A stretch of DNA of 64,000 bases from Polaromonas sp. (GCA_025362315.1 JANYGP010000036.1:24569-88568), one strand, 5' to 3'; numbered from the stretch's first letter, positions 1 to 8,754 are shown. Numbers and translations: made by a program. The notes: generated by a model from the sequence alone, not told the origin.

Positions 1-215
1 AAGGCAAGTTGTACCCCGTAGAGCTCAAGTCAGGCATGACTTTCACCACTGATTGGCTCAGTGGCTGCGATCGATTTCGCAGTTATGCAGGTGCGCGCAG
101 CGCACGGGGCACAGTTGTGTACGGCGGCGATTCCAGTTTTGATGTACTGGGTAGTCACGTCATGTCGTGGCGTGGTTTTGCCGCGCCAGCTGCTTTGCAC
201 AAAGCCAATAGCTAG
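1..215 (+). CDS. C-terminal end of a DUF4143/AAA-type ATPase (partial)
   Basis: The reading frame is open from the left edge and stops at 213-215, so only about 70 residues are present. They read KLYPVELKSG, then a TTDWL segment, AGA, VVYGGDSSF and a final VMSWRGF. The order VE-(I/L)-K-SG, a helix, and VYGGD-x-S followed by a W near the end is typical of the C-terminal nuclease-like DUF4143 domain of bacterial proteins that carry an N-terminal AAA ATPase. The ATPase part lies outside the window. The family has no firmly established role. The call rests on this short tail only. Confidence 0.6.
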   Translation, partial: GKLYPVELKSGMTFTTDWLSGCDRFRSYAGARSARGTVVYGGDSSFDVLGSHVMSWRGFAAPAALHKANS

Positions 216-258
216 AAACCAGCCGGTTTTCGTCATGCCACCTTCACAATGCCGGCTG

Positions 259-280
259 AAAATGTAATCGATTACATTTT
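259..280. promoter_or_regulatory. 22-bp perfect palindrome, probable LacI-family operator
   Basis: The core TGTAATCGATTACA, extended by AAAA/TTTT flanks, is a perfect inverted repeat centred on CG at 269-270, the usual geometry of LacI/PurR-family operators. It ends two bases before the first possible ATG of the LacI-type gene, so it probably mediates autoregulation of the whole 283-6036 operon. I see no second copy before the solute-binding gene at 1405. Confidence 0.75.
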
Positions 281-282
281 TA

Positions 283-1365
283 ATGCCAGCTTTGAAAGTT
301 GTGATGAGCATCCAGGAAGTTGCCAGGCAAGCCGGTGTGTCCAGTGCCACAGTGTCGCGGGTGTTTAACCTGCCCGACAAAGTGACGCCGGCAATTCGCC
401 AGCGTGTGGAAGTTATTGCCAAAGCGCTGGGCTATGCGCCCAATGCCAGCGCCCGCACGCTGCGCACCCGGCGCAGCCGGGTGCTGGGTGTCGTACTGCC
501 AACGCTGCTCAACCCGGTATTTGCCGAATGTCTGGACGGCATTGCAAGTGCTAGCGCAGCCGCTGGGTACGCCATACTGCCGATGACCACCGACTACAAG
601 CTGGCGCAAGAAGACAGCGCCGTCAACTTGCTGCTGGCAGGCAATGTAGAAGGCATGATTTTGGTGGTGTCCAACCCCGCTACGTCGCGCGCCCTCAAGC
701 GTTTGAAGCTTGCCAGGTTGCCCTATGTACTGGCATACAACCGCCATTCAGCGCATCCGTGTGTGTCTGTCAACAGTGAAGAAGCCGTCATCGCGTTGGT
801 AGCCCGACTGGTCACCCTGGGGCACACCCGCATTATCCTGGTCAGTGGCCAGCTGGCGGCATCTGACCGCGCGCAGCAGCGACTGCGCGGCTATCAACAG
901 GGCATGCAAGCGAGTGCTTTGAAGTCAACTGGCGTGATGGAAGTTCCGTTTGTGGAAAGCGCTGCGCACCAACTCGCCCAGCTGCTGCGCGCGCCCTTGC
1001 GCCCGACGGCACTGGTATGTTCCAACGATTTGCTGGCCATTCGCTGCCTGCGCGCTGCGCACCTGGCGGGGCTGCGTGTGCCTGATGATTTGAGCGTGGT
1101 GGGCTTTGACGGCATTGCTATTGGGCAAGACCTGACGCCGATGCTCAGCACCATCACCCAGCCCAATGCACAAATTGGCCGCCAGGCTGCAGGCTTGCTG
1201 GTCCAAGCATTGGCACGGGGCACGCCGCTCAAACCGAGTGCTAGCCTGACGCTGCCCCATGCATTTCGCATGGGCGAGTCATGCGCTCGCCTGTCGCCAG
1301 ACCAGACAAAACCAAAATCCCAATCCAAATCTAAATCCAAGAAGTTTTCAGCCAAGAAAACCTGA
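283..1365 (+). CDS. LacI-family transcriptional regulator
   Basis: This 360-residue repressor-type protein has an N-terminal helix-turn-helix (IQEVARQAGVSSATVSRVFN) and a periplasmic-binding-like effector domain ending in LSVVGFDGIAIG. It is first in a same-strand operon with an ABC importer and a phosphodiesterase, so it likely senses a substrate or product of that system. ATG at 283 is used; an ATG at 304 (MSIQEVARQ) would give a more typical LacI N-terminus, and neither has a good ribosome-binding site. An oddity is the C-terminal tail, rich in Lys and Ser (KPKSQSKSKSKKFSAKK), encoded by near-repeats of CAAATC. The inducer cannot be read from the sequence. Confidence 0.88.
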   Translation: MPALKVVMSIQEVARQAGVSSATVSRVFNLPDKVTPAIRQRVEVIAKALGYAPNASARTLRTRRSRVLGVVLPTLLNPVFAECLDGIASASAAAGYAILPMTTDYKLAQEDSAVNLLLAGNVEGMILVVSNPATSRALKRLKLARLPYVLAYNRHSAHPCVSVNSEEAVIALVARLVTLGHTRIILVSGQLAASDRAQQRLRGYQQGMQASALKSTGVMEVPFVESAAHQLAQLLRAPLRPTALVCSNDLLAIRCLRAAHLAGLRVPDDLSVVGFDGIAIGQDLTPMLSTITQPNAQIGRQAAGLLVQALARGTPLKPSASLTLPHAFRMGESCARLSPDQTKPKSQSKSKSKKFSAKKT

Positions 1366-1404
1366 CGTCGAACCTTCAATTTTTTCCATCAAAAGGAGTT
1401 TTCC

Positions 1405-2418
1405 ATGAAAATCGGCTTAAAAACGATAGCCGCCAGCGCCGTATTTGCCTGGGGCCTGGCCGCAAGTGGCCTGGCCGTGGCGCAAACCGCCATTTGCTAC
1501 AACTGCCCACCCGAATGGGCCGACTGGGCCAGCCAGTTCAAGGCCATCAAGGCCAAAACCGGCATCACTGTGCCGCCGGACAATAAAAACTCAGGCCAGG
1601 CGCTGGCGCAGCTGGTGGCTGAAAAAGCCGCTCCGGTGGCCGACGTGACCTACATGGGTGTGACCTTTGCCATCCAGGCGCAAAAAGACGGTGTGGTCAC
1701 GCCTTACAAACCAGTGGCCTTCAATGACATACCTGAAGGCCTCAAAGACCCGCAGGGCAACTGGTTCACCATCCACACCGGCACGCTGGGTTTCATGGTC
1801 AATGTGGATGCGCTCAAAGGCAAGCCAGTGCCCAAGTCATGGGCCGATTTGCTCAAGCCTGAATACAAGGGACTGATTGGCTACCTGGACCCGGCATCAG
1901 CCTTTGTGGGCTACGTGGGTGCAGTGGCTGTCAACCAGGCACGTGGCGGCACGATGGACAACTTTGCGCCCGGCATTGACTACTTCAAGGCACTGCAAAA
2001 AAATGAGCCGATTGTGCCCAAGCAAACCTCGTATGCACGCGTGCTGTCGGGTGAGATTGCAATTTTGCTGGACTATGACTTCAATGCCTACCGCGCCAAA
2101 CACAAAGACAAAGCCAATGTGCAGTTTGTGATACCTAGCGAAGGCACCGTCATCGTGCCGTATGTGATGAGCCTGGTGGCCAACAGCCCGCAGGCCGCCA
2201 ATGGCAAAAAAGTGCTGGACTTTGTGCTGTCAGACGAAGGGCAGACGGTTTGGGCCAATGCTTACCTGAGGCCAGTGCGAGCAGTGCCGATGCCTGCTGA
2301 TGTACAAGCACGCTTCTTGCCCGCTGCGGACTACGCACGCGCCAAAACGGTGGACTATGCCCGCATGGCGGCTGTGCAAAAAGCGTTTTCTGACCGGTAT
2401 TTACAAGAGGTGAAATAG
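1405..2418 (+). CDS. ABC transporter periplasmic solute-binding protein
   Basis: The 337-residue protein has a signal peptide (Lys, then a hydrophobic stretch, cleavage near AVAQT) and the fold signatures of the iron/polyamine/aminoethylphosphonate cluster of binding proteins: GFMVNVDAL, a PKSWADLLKPEYKG segment, and VLDFVLSDEGQ near the C-terminus. AAAAGGAGTTTT just upstream of 1405 is a strong ribosome-binding site. The next genes encode its membrane and ATPase partners. The phosphodiesterase closing the operon suggests a phosphorylated organic ligand, but this is inference; ferric iron or a polyamine cannot be excluded. Confidence 0.85.
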   Translation: MKIGLKTIAASAVFAWGLAASGLAVAQTAICYNCPPEWADWASQFKAIKAKTGITVPPDNKNSGQALAQLVAEKAAPVADVTYMGVTFAIQAQKDGVVTPYKPVAFNDIPEGLKDPQGNWFTIHTGTLGFMVNVDALKGKPVPKSWADLLKPEYKGLIGYLDPASAFVGYVGAVAVNQARGGTMDNFAPGIDYFKALQKNEPIVPKQTSYARVLSGEIAILLDYDFNAYRAKHKDKANVQFVIPSEGTVIVPYVMSLVANSPQAANGKKVLDFVLSDEGQTVWANAYLRPVRAVPMPADVQARFLPAADYARAKTVDYARMAAVQKAFSDRYLQEVK

Positions 2419-2463
2419 CTAGAGCTAGCGAAGAAATGGTGGGTACTCAGCGCGCTGTTGCCT

Positions 2464-2492
2464 CTTGCTCCTTCCCCTCCTGGGGGAAGAAG
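2464..2492. repeat. Stem-loop between binding-protein and permease genes (degenerate GEGRGEG-type repeat)
   Basis: CTTCCCC (2471-2477) pairs with GGGGAAG (2483-2489) around a 5-base loop. Read in one frame it gives LLPLLGEEGRK, resembling the in-frame palindromic inserts at 11841 and 29480. Hairpins after a binding-protein gene commonly stabilise that part of the mRNA and lower permease expression. Confidence 0.45.
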
Positions 2493-2522
2493 GCAGAAAA
2501 AACAATCGGAAGCTTTATAGAA

Positions 2523-3347
2523 ATGAAGAGAACTCTCAGTCTTTGCGCCGCCCCAGCGGTGGCATTTTTCGCGGCGTTCTGGCTGCTGCCTGTTGTGCAG
2601 CTGCTGGTGCTGCCGTCAAACAAAGGCTGGGAAACTTACTTCGCAGTGGTGACCAACAGCCGGTACCTGCAAAGCCTGGTCAACACCGTCAGTTTGTCGC
2701 TGGTAATTACGTTGTTGACGCTGTTACTCGGTGCGGTGGTAGGCATCGTGCTGGGCAGGCAAACCTTTAGAGGGCGTCAATTGCTGCTTTCGCTGTTGAC
2801 ATTGCCACTGTCTTTTCCTGGTGTCATCATCGGATTTTTCATCATTTTGCTGGGCGGCCGGCAGGGCCTGGTGGCTGACCTCACCGAATGGGCAGGCTTT
2901 GGCCGCACCACGTTTGCATATGGGCTGACGGGCTTGTTTTTAGGCTACCTTTACTTTTCATTGCCGCGGGCCATTGCCAACTACACCGCCGCCGCCAGCG
3001 CGATGGACGCGCAGCTTGAAGAAGCTGCCAGAAGCCTGGGCGCATCGCGCTGGCAAGTGGCGCGCGATGTATGGATACCGGAGCTAGCGCCTACATCAAT
3101 TGCGTGCGGTGCTATTATTTTTGCCACATCGATGGGGGCTTTTGGTACCGCGTTCACGCTGGCCAGTAAATTTGAAGTGTTGCCCATCACGATTTACAAC
3201 GAATTCACCAACTACGCCAACTTTGCCTTGGCGGCCAGCTTGTCCATCACGCTGGGGCTCATCACGTGGCTGGTTTTGTTCATCACGCGGCATGTGACCG
3301 AAGCACAAGCAAGCCATAAAACCAGCGCTTCGGCGTTGGGGGTGTAG
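2523..3347 (+). CDS. ABC transporter permease (first)
   Basis: The ATG at 2523 starts MKRTLSLCAAPAVAFFAAF, a membrane segment; an upstream ATG at 2436 would add a translated hairpin region and is unlikely. About six hydrophobic segments are visible. The cytoplasmic EAA loop is present (AQLEEAARSLGASRWQVARDVWIPELAP), which docks on the ATPase. At 274 residues it fits the PotB/CysT-type permeases. It is separated from the second permease by 4 bp. Confidence 0.87.
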   Translation: MKRTLSLCAAPAVAFFAAFWLLPVVQLLVLPSNKGWETYFAVVTNSRYLQSLVNTVSLSLVITLLTLLLGAVVGIVLGRQTFRGRQLLLSLLTLPLSFPGVIIGFFIILLGGRQGLVADLTEWAGFGRTTFAYGLTGLFLGYLYFSLPRAIANYTAAASAMDAQLEEAARSLGASRWQVARDVWIPELAPTSIACGAIIFATSMGAFGTAFTLASKFEVLPITIYNEFTNYANFALAASLSITLGLITWLVLFITRHVTEAQASHKTSASALGV

Positions 3348-3351
3348 GCAC

Positions 3352-4149
3352 ATGCGCACCCATTCCAAAACGCCTGGCTTGCTTGTCGCGGTCACGCTGG
3401 TGGTCAGCCTCTTTATGATCGCGCCCATTGGCCTGTCCGTCATGGCAGGGCTGGTCAACAACTACAGTGTCGGCATCAAAAGCGGGCTGACGCTGCGCTG
3501 GCTGACGGAGGTGCTTGACGTGTACGGCAGCACCGTCACCTGGTCGTTGCTGTTGGGGCTGATGTGTGTGGTGGGCAACCTGCTGATCGGTGTGCCGTGT
3601 GCCTATGCGCTGGCCCGCAGCAAGTCCCGTGCAGCACGCGCTTTTGAAGAGCTGCTCACGTTGCCGGTAGCGGTGCCAGGTCTGGCCACAGCGCTGGCGT
3701 TGATCTTGACATATGGCCATATGCGCGACTTCAGGCAGAGCTTTGGTTTTATTTTGGTGGGGCACATGGTTTTTACACTGCCGTTCATGGTGCGGGCTGT
3801 CAGCGCGGCTTTTCAACGCCATGATTTGCTGGCCATGGAAGAAGCGGCACGCACGTTGGGCGCCAGTTTTGCTCAACGTTTTCTGGGGGTGCTGGTGCCT
3901 GCCGTGCTGCCAGCCATCGTGGCGGGCAGCCTGATGGTGTTCACGCTGTCGGTCGGTGAATTTAATTTGACATGGATGCTGCACACGCCGCTAACCCGCA
4001 CGCTCCCCGTGGGGCTGGCTGACAGTTACGCGTCGATGCGCATTGAAATTGGCTCGGCCTACACACTGGTTTTTTTAATTGTCATCCTGCCGGTCTTGTG
4101 GGGCTTGCAGGCCATTGGCAAAATCGTTGAAAAGCATCATGGATCTTGA
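3352..4149 (+). CDS. ABC transporter permease (second)
   Basis: This 265-residue inner-membrane protein has about six hydrophobic segments and the EAA motif (MEEAARTLGASFAQRFLGVLVP). It pairs with the preceding permease as the heterodimeric channel of an importer of the PotBC/PhnV class. Its last 11 bp overlap the start of the ATPase gene, so the two are probably translationally coupled. Confidence 0.87.
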   Translation: MRTHSKTPGLLVAVTLVVSLFMIAPIGLSVMAGLVNNYSVGIKSGLTLRWLTEVLDVYGSTVTWSLLLGLMCVVGNLLIGVPCAYALARSKSRAARAFEELLTLPVAVPGLATALALILTYGHMRDFRQSFGFILVGHMVFTLPFMVRAVSAAFQRHDLLAMEEAARTLGASFAQRFLGVLVPAVLPAIVAGSLMVFTLSVGEFNLTWMLHTPLTRTLPVGLADSYASMRIEIGSAYTLVFLIVILPVLWGLQAIGKIVEKHHGS

Positions 4150-5215
4150 TATTCAAACTCCCATACGCATTCAAGTCACCGATTGCGCCAAGACATATGC
4201 TGACGGCACACGCGGTTTGCAAAGCACGACACTGACCGTTGAGCCTGGCGAAGTGCTGGCACTGCTGGGCCCGTCAGGCTGCGGCAAAACCACCCTGCTG
4301 CGCATCATTGCCGGGCTGGAAAAGCCTGATGCTGGCAGCCGCATTGCGTTCGGCACCCAAGACGTGACGGCCTTGAGCGTTGAGCAGCGCGGCATTGGCA
4401 TGGTGTTTCAGCACTACGCGCTGTTCCCACAAATGTCGGTGGCGGCAAACATTGGCTATGGCTTGAAGATTCGCGGCGTGCCTGAAGCCGAACGCACAAA
4501 ACGGGTAGGTGAACTGGTAGACCTGGTACGCCTGAATGGCCTGGAGCACAAACGCCCCGCCGAACTGTCAGGTGGCCAGCGCCAGCGTGTCGCACTGGCG
4601 CGGGCCGTGGCTGTCAGGCCCCAAGTGCTGCTGCTCGACGAGCCACTGACTGCGCTGGATGCCAAGCTCAAGGAGTCGCTGCGCGATGAGCTGGCCGACA
4701 TGCTGCGACGCCTGCACATCACGGCGGTGTATGTCACGCATGACCAGCAAGAGGCCCTTAGTATTGCCGACCGCCTGGCGGTAATGCAGGCAGGTCGCAT
4801 TGTGCAGGTGGGCCATGGCGAAGCTTTGTACCGTGCCCCAAGCCATCCGTTTGTTGCCACGTTTTTAGGGCGGGTCAATCGCCTTGAAAGAAGCGGGAAA
4901 GATTGTGCTGACAACGTTGTCGCTGTGGGCGGCCTGCTGCTGCCCTGCCCGGCCGATTGGTCAACCCAAAAAGCGGTGCTGGTGCGGCCTGAAGACATTG
5001 AAGTTGGGCCCTGCAGCCCAGGCTGGGGACAGGCCGTTGTGACGCACCGCAGCTTTTTGGGCGACCGCGTGCAGCTGACGCTGGATGCGGGCGCTGCAAC
5101 AACACTGCGCGCCGATGTCGGTCGTGACCACGCTGCAAACCTGGGTGACACGATTGGCATACGCGTCCAGCCTGAGCGATGGATGCCCAGCCATGAAAGT
5201 TTTCAAAAACCATGA
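4139..5215 (+). CDS. ABC transporter ATP-binding protein
   Basis: The 358-residue ATPase contains Walker A (GPSGCGKTT), Q-loop (VFQHYALFPQM), signature (LSGGQRQRVALARA), Walker B (LLLDEPLTALD) and H-loop (YVTHDQQEAL), followed by a TOBE-like C-terminal domain (about residues 250-358; VLVRPEDIE). This is the PotA/FbpC/PhnT layout. The ATG at 4139 overlaps the permease end; the longer frame beginning at 4079 would only re-read the permease tail. It energises uptake through the two preceding permeases. Confidence 0.9.
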   Translation: MDLDIQTPIRIQVTDCAKTYADGTRGLQSTTLTVEPGEVLALLGPSGCGKTTLLRIIAGLEKPDAGSRIAFGTQDVTALSVEQRGIGMVFQHYALFPQMSVAANIGYGLKIRGVPEAERTKRVGELVDLVRLNGLEHKRPAELSGGQRQRVALARAVAVRPQVLLLDEPLTALDAKLKESLRDELADMLRRLHITAVYVTHDQQEALSIADRLAVMQAGRIVQVGHGEALYRAPSHPFVATFLGRVNRLERSGKDCADNVVAVGGLLLPCPADWSTQKAVLVRPEDIEVGPCSPGWGQAVVTHRSFLGDRVQLTLDAGAATTLRADVGRDHAANLGDTIGIRVQPERWMPSHESFQKP

Positions 5216-6036
5216 CCAGCCTGCTGCTACAACTGACTGACCTGCACATCCGCGAGCCGGGCAAGCTGGCTTACGGACGCATCGAAACCGCGCCGTATCT
5301 GACCCGCGCCATAGACAGCATTTTGCGCTTGCCCCAGCAACCACATGCGGTTGTGATCACGGGCGATCTGACTGATTTTGGCCGCGCTGCTGAATATGAC
5401 CATCTGCGGCAGTTGCTGGCTCCCTTGCCCATGCCGGTGTACCTGATGCCAGGCAACCACGACGACCGCGACCAGTTGCGCCGCAGCTTTGCTGACCACA
5501 CTTATTTGGGTGACATCGGTTTTGTGCAATTCAGCACAGCCGTCGGCGACATGCAATTGATAGCACTGGATACCGTCGATTCAGGTGCCAGCAATGGATT
5601 GCTATGTGAAAAACGACTTGCGTGGCTGGCGCGGGAGCTGCAGCTGCATGCAGGCAAAGCAGTCGTAGTCGCCATGCACCACCCCCCATTTCAAACACTG
5701 ATTGGCCACATGGATGCAATTGGCTTGCTGCAAGGCGCAAGCGAGCTAGAAGCCCTGATTGCCCAGCACCCCAATGTGGAACGCATCATTTGCGGCCACT
5801 TGCACCGCAGCATTCAGGTGCGATTTGGCGGCACGATGGCCATGACTACCCCGTCGCCAGCGCATCAGGTTTGCCTGGACTTGTCCCCTGATGCTGCGTC
5901 GATGTGGACGCTGGAGCCACCAGGTTTTGCATTGCACGCATTGCCTGCGGGGGAACGCATGGTGAGCCACACAGTGGCCAGCGGGCAATTCGCTGGGCCG
6001 TTTCCTTTTCACGATGGCGGCGAACTGATCGATTGA
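5212..6036 (+). CDS. Metallophosphoesterase, class III cyclic-phosphodiesterase-like
   Basis: The 274-residue protein shows the calcineurin-like metal-binding blocks in order: TDLH, GDLTD, GNHDDR, MHHPPF and GHLHR. The closest known types are CpdA/Icc (cAMP hydrolysis) and GpdQ-like glycerophosphodiesterases. It lacks a signal peptide, so it acts in the cytoplasm. It starts in a 4-bp ATGA overlap with the ABC ATPase gene, which argues that it processes the imported compound, probably a phosphodiester, rather than being a general cAMP phosphodiesterase. The substrate assignment is inference. Confidence 0.85.
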   Translation: MTSLLLQLTDLHIREPGKLAYGRIETAPYLTRAIDSILRLPQQPHAVVITGDLTDFGRAAEYDHLRQLLAPLPMPVYLMPGNHDDRDQLRRSFADHTYLGDIGFVQFSTAVGDMQLIALDTVDSGASNGLLCEKRLAWLARELQLHAGKAVVVAMHHPPFQTLIGHMDAIGLLQGASELEALIAQHPNVERIICGHLHRSIQVRFGGTMAMTTPSPAHQVCLDLSPDAASMWTLEPPGFALHALPAGERMVSHTVASGQFAGPFPFHDGGELID

Positions 6037-6075
6037 CTTTCTTGCTGGTTGCCATGGCTGGCAAATCATCTGAAT

Positions 6076-6124
6076 GCTATTATTAAAATAGCTATTGACG
6101 CCCATTTTAATTGGCTTGATGGGC
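6076..6124 (-). repeat. Dispersed palindromic repeat, copy A
   Basis: Read on the minus strand it carries ATGGGCG followed by a GCTATT...AATAGC inverted module. It is a degenerate member of the dispersed family and lies in the gap between the converging phosphodiesterase and quinone oxidoreductase genes. No convincing terminator is seen in this gap. Confidence 0.6.
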
Positions 6125-6181
6125 AAAATAATGGGTAAAACGGTCCGTATGTCAGGGTGCGCAAACCCAGCTGCCATCGCC

Positions 6182-7177
6182 CTACAACGTCAAAATCGTG
6201 CAGCCAGTAGTCTTGCGCGCCTCCAGCGTTCGGTGCGCCTCGGCCACATCGGCCAGGGCAAAGCGCTGGTCAATCCGGATGTTGATCTTGCCGCTGGTTA
6301 CCATCTCGAACAGCTCGTCGGCCATGGCCTGGGTGGATTCGCGCGTGGTGATGTGGGCAAACAGTGTCTGGCGCGTCACGTACAGCGAGCCCTTGGGGCC
6401 GAGAATGCCGGGTGAAAACGGCGCGACCGGGCCTGACGCGTTGCCAAAGCTGGCCATCAGCCCCATCGGTGCCAGGCAGTCGAGTGAGCGGTCAAAGGTG
6501 TCCTTGCCCACCGAGTCGTACACCACCTTGACGCCTTTGCCCTGCGTCAAATCCTTGACTCGCGCGACAAAATCTTCAGTGCTGTAATTGATGACATGCG
6601 CCGCGCCGTGGGCTGTGGCCAGCACGCATTTTTCGTCCGAGCCTGCCGTGCCAATCAGCTTGAGGCCCAGCGCCTTGGCCCACTGGCAGGCAATCAGGCC
6701 CACACCGCCAGCAGCGGCGTGAAACAGCACATAGTCGCCCACATGCAGCCCGCCTTGCGGCAGCGTGCGGCGCAGCAGGTATTGCACCGTCAAACCTTTA
6801 AGCATCATGGCTGCACCGGTTTCAAAACTGATAGCGTCAGGCAGCTTGCACACGCACTTGGCGGGCATCACGCGCAGCTCGCTGTAGCTGCCGGGTGGGT
6901 TGCTGGCGTACGCGGCGCGGTCGCCTGCCTGCAGATGCGTGACGCCCTCGCCGACGGCTTCCACGATGCCCGACGCTTCCATGCCCAGCTGCAAGGGCAT
7001 GGCATTGGGGTACAGGCCGCTTCTTTGATACACGTCGATGTAATTCAGGCCAACGGCCTTGTGGCGAATGAGAATCTCGCCCGGGCCGGGGTCTCCCACC
7101 TGTACGTCCATCAGCTGAAGCATTTCTGGCCCGCCGTGCTGGTGAATAACGACGGCTTTGGCGGTTTGGGTGGTCAT
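6182..7177 (-). CDS. NADPH:quinone oxidoreductase (zeta-crystallin type)
   Basis: The 331-residue zinc-independent medium-chain dehydrogenase matches the QorA family in length. It begins AKAVVIHQHGGPEML, contains LGMEASGIVEAVGEGV, and carries the NADPH-binding motif AAAGGVGLIACQWAKALG. It lacks the structural-zinc cysteines of alcohol dehydrogenases. Family members reduce quinones or enones with NADPH in the cytosol. It is divergent from the EamA gene at 7248 across a 70-bp promoter region. Confidence 0.9.
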   Translation of the reverse strand: MTTQTAKAVVIHQHGGPEMLQLMDVQVGDPGPGEILIRHKAVGLNYIDVYQRSGLYPNAMPLQLGMEASGIVEAVGEGVTHLQAGDRAAYASNPPGSYSELRVMPAKCVCKLPDAISFETGAAMMLKGLTVQYLLRRTLPQGGLHVGDYVLFHAAAGGVGLIACQWAKALGLKLIGTAGSDEKCVLATAHGAAHVINYSTEDFVARVKDLTQGKGVKVVYDSVGKDTFDRSLDCLAPMGLMASFGNASGPVAPFSPGILGPKGSLYVTRQTLFAHITTRESTQAMADELFEMVTSGKINIRIDQRFALADVAEAHRTLEARKTTGCTILTL

Positions 7178-7247
7178 CGGTGTCTTTCGGGTTTTGCGTG
7201 TTGAAAATACAAGGCCTCCATGTTGCCACGCTTGTTAAAGTTGTGGG

Positions 7248-8171
7248 ATGAACCAACGCCTGACGCTGCCAACCGCCCTGCTTTTAACTGTCCCCCCCAT
7301 GCTGTGGGCAGGCAACGCCGTGGTGGGCAGGCTGGCGGCCAATCTGATCGGCCCGATGATGCTGAACTTTTTGCGGTGGGGCATTGCTTTTTTGATTTTG
7401 TTGCCTGTGGCCTGGCAAGTGCTGCGCCCGGGCAGCCCACTGTGGCCAAACTGGCGGCGCTACCTGGTGCTGGGCTTTTTGGGTGTGGGCTGCTATAACT
7501 CGCTGCAATATCTGGCGCTACACACCTCAACACCCGTGAACGTCACGCTGGTGGGCGCCAGTACGCCGGTGCTGATGCTGCTCACAGGCGCGCTTTTTTT
7601 CAGGCAACGCATTTCGCGCATGCAGCTGTTGGGCGCTGCGCTGTCGATGGCTGGCGTGATGGTGGTGTTGCTGCGCGGCGACTTTGCGCGATTGGCCAGC
7701 ATTGCATTTGTGATTGGGGACCTGTACATGCTGCTGGCCAGTGTGGCTTGGGCTTTCTACAGCTGGTTGCTGGTGGATCGGGTTGACCGCCCAGGCAGTG
7801 CAGCCCGTGACCCTGCCAGCATCCGCAGCGACTGGGCTGCATTCTTGATGGCGCAAATGGTTTTTGGCCTGGGCTGGGCCGGCTTGTTTGCAGGCGGTGA
7901 GTGGGCATTGAGCAACGCTCCCATTCAATGGGGCTGGCCACTGGCCGCCGTGCTTTTGTATGTGGCCGTCGGCCCTGCCATCCTGGCCTACCGCTGCTGG
8001 GGCATTGGCGTGCAGCGCGTGGGCCCGGCCATGGCCAGCTTTTTTGCCAACCTGACGCCGTTGATTGCAGCGCTGTTGTCAGCTGCATTTCTGGGTGAGC
8101 TGCCTCGGCTTTATCACGTGCTGGCTTTTGTGCTGATTGTGGGCGGGATTGTGGTGTCGAGCAGGCGGTAG
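7248..8171 (+). CDS. EamA/DMT-family transporter
   Basis: The 307-residue protein has about ten hydrophobic segments in two EamA repeats (first around GNAVVGRLAANLIGP, second around VAVGPAILAYRCWGIGVQRVG), typical of drug/metabolite exporters of the RhaT/YdcZ superfamily. It is one of three EamA genes in the window and stands alone between the quinone oxidoreductase and the convergent HigBA pair. The substrate is unknown. Confidence 0.87.
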   Translation: MNQRLTLPTALLLTVPPMLWAGNAVVGRLAANLIGPMMLNFLRWGIAFLILLPVAWQVLRPGSPLWPNWRRYLVLGFLGVGCYNSLQYLALHTSTPVNVTLVGASTPVLMLLTGALFFRQRISRMQLLGAALSMAGVMVVLLRGDFARLASIAFVIGDLYMLLASVAWAFYSWLLVDRVDRPGSAARDPASIRSDWAAFLMAQMVFGLGWAGLFAGGEWALSNAPIQWGWPLAAVLLYVAVGPAILAYRCWGIGVQRVGPAMASFFANLTPLIAALLSAAFLGELPRLYHVLAFVLIVGGIVVSSRR

Positions 8172-8176
8172 CCAGA

Positions 8177-8470
8177 TCAGGCAAAGCTGAATTTGATTTT
8201 GGCGACTTCTCGCAAATTGACAGTTTTTTTGGCTTGCCATAAATCGTAGTGATGTTGCATGGTCAGCCAACTTTCAGGCGTGCGACCCAGAGCCTTGGAC
8301 AAACGCAGAGCCATCTCCGGGCTGACAGCGCTGGCTTCGTTCAAAACACGATTGAGCGTTGACGCAGCGACGCCGAGTTTTTGAGCCAACTCCCGGCCGC
8401 TGATCCCGTTGGGAACAAGATAAACCTCCTGAATAAACGCTCCAGGGTGCGGTGGATTGTGCATAGCCAT
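8177..8470 (-). CDS. higA: HigA-type antitoxin
   Basis: The 97-residue protein opens with MHNPPHPGAFIQEVYL, the hallmark start of HigA antidotes. An XRE helix-turn-helix follows (GRELAQKLGVAASTLNRVLN), then the LSKALGRTPESWL segment. Its ATG shares one base with the toxin stop codon (TGATG at 8470), so the pair is translationally coupled, toxin first, as usual for higBA. It should neutralise HigB and repress the operon through the palindrome at 8761. Confidence 0.92.
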   Translation of the reverse strand: MAMHNPPHPGAFIQEVYLVPNGISGRELAQKLGVAASTLNRVLNEASAVSPEMALRLSKALGRTPESWLTMQHHYDLWQAKKTVNLREVAKIKFSFA

Positions 8471-8748
8471 CAGTGGTAGTCCTCGTAGCCCAAAACCATT
8501 GCGTTACCGTCTTTGAATTCAAACGTCATACGCCAGTTACCGTTAACCCAAATTGACCATCGGTCAAGCGCTTGGCCCTGCAAGGGATGCAAACCAAAGC
8601 CAGGGATGTTCATGTCGTCAACTGTTTGTGCCGTATCCAGTGCAACCAGCTGCATTCTGATGCGATTGGCATGCGCGGGCTGTATGCCCGCTTTGCTGCC
8701 TGACTCAAAATATTTGCGCAAAACTTTATGCCTGAACGATACGATCAT
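8470..8748 (-). CDS. higB: HigB-type (RelE superfamily) mRNA interferase toxin
   Basis: The 92-residue protein starts MIVSFRHKVLRKYFESGS and continues GIQPAHANRIRMQL, closely following the HigB pattern, and ends with a WSIWVNGNWRMTF strand and DYH. Family members cleave mRNA on the ribosome. No Shine-Dalgarno sequence precedes the ATG. A TAGAAT hexamer at 8755-8760 would place transcription start about at the A of the ATG, so the toxin mRNA may be leaderless. Confidence 0.9.
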   Translation of the reverse strand: MIVSFRHKVLRKYFESGSKAGIQPAHANRIRMQLVALDTAQTVDDMNIPGFGLHPLQGQALDRWSIWVNGNWRMTFEFKDGNAMVLGYEDYH

Positions 8749-8754
8749 TCTGCT

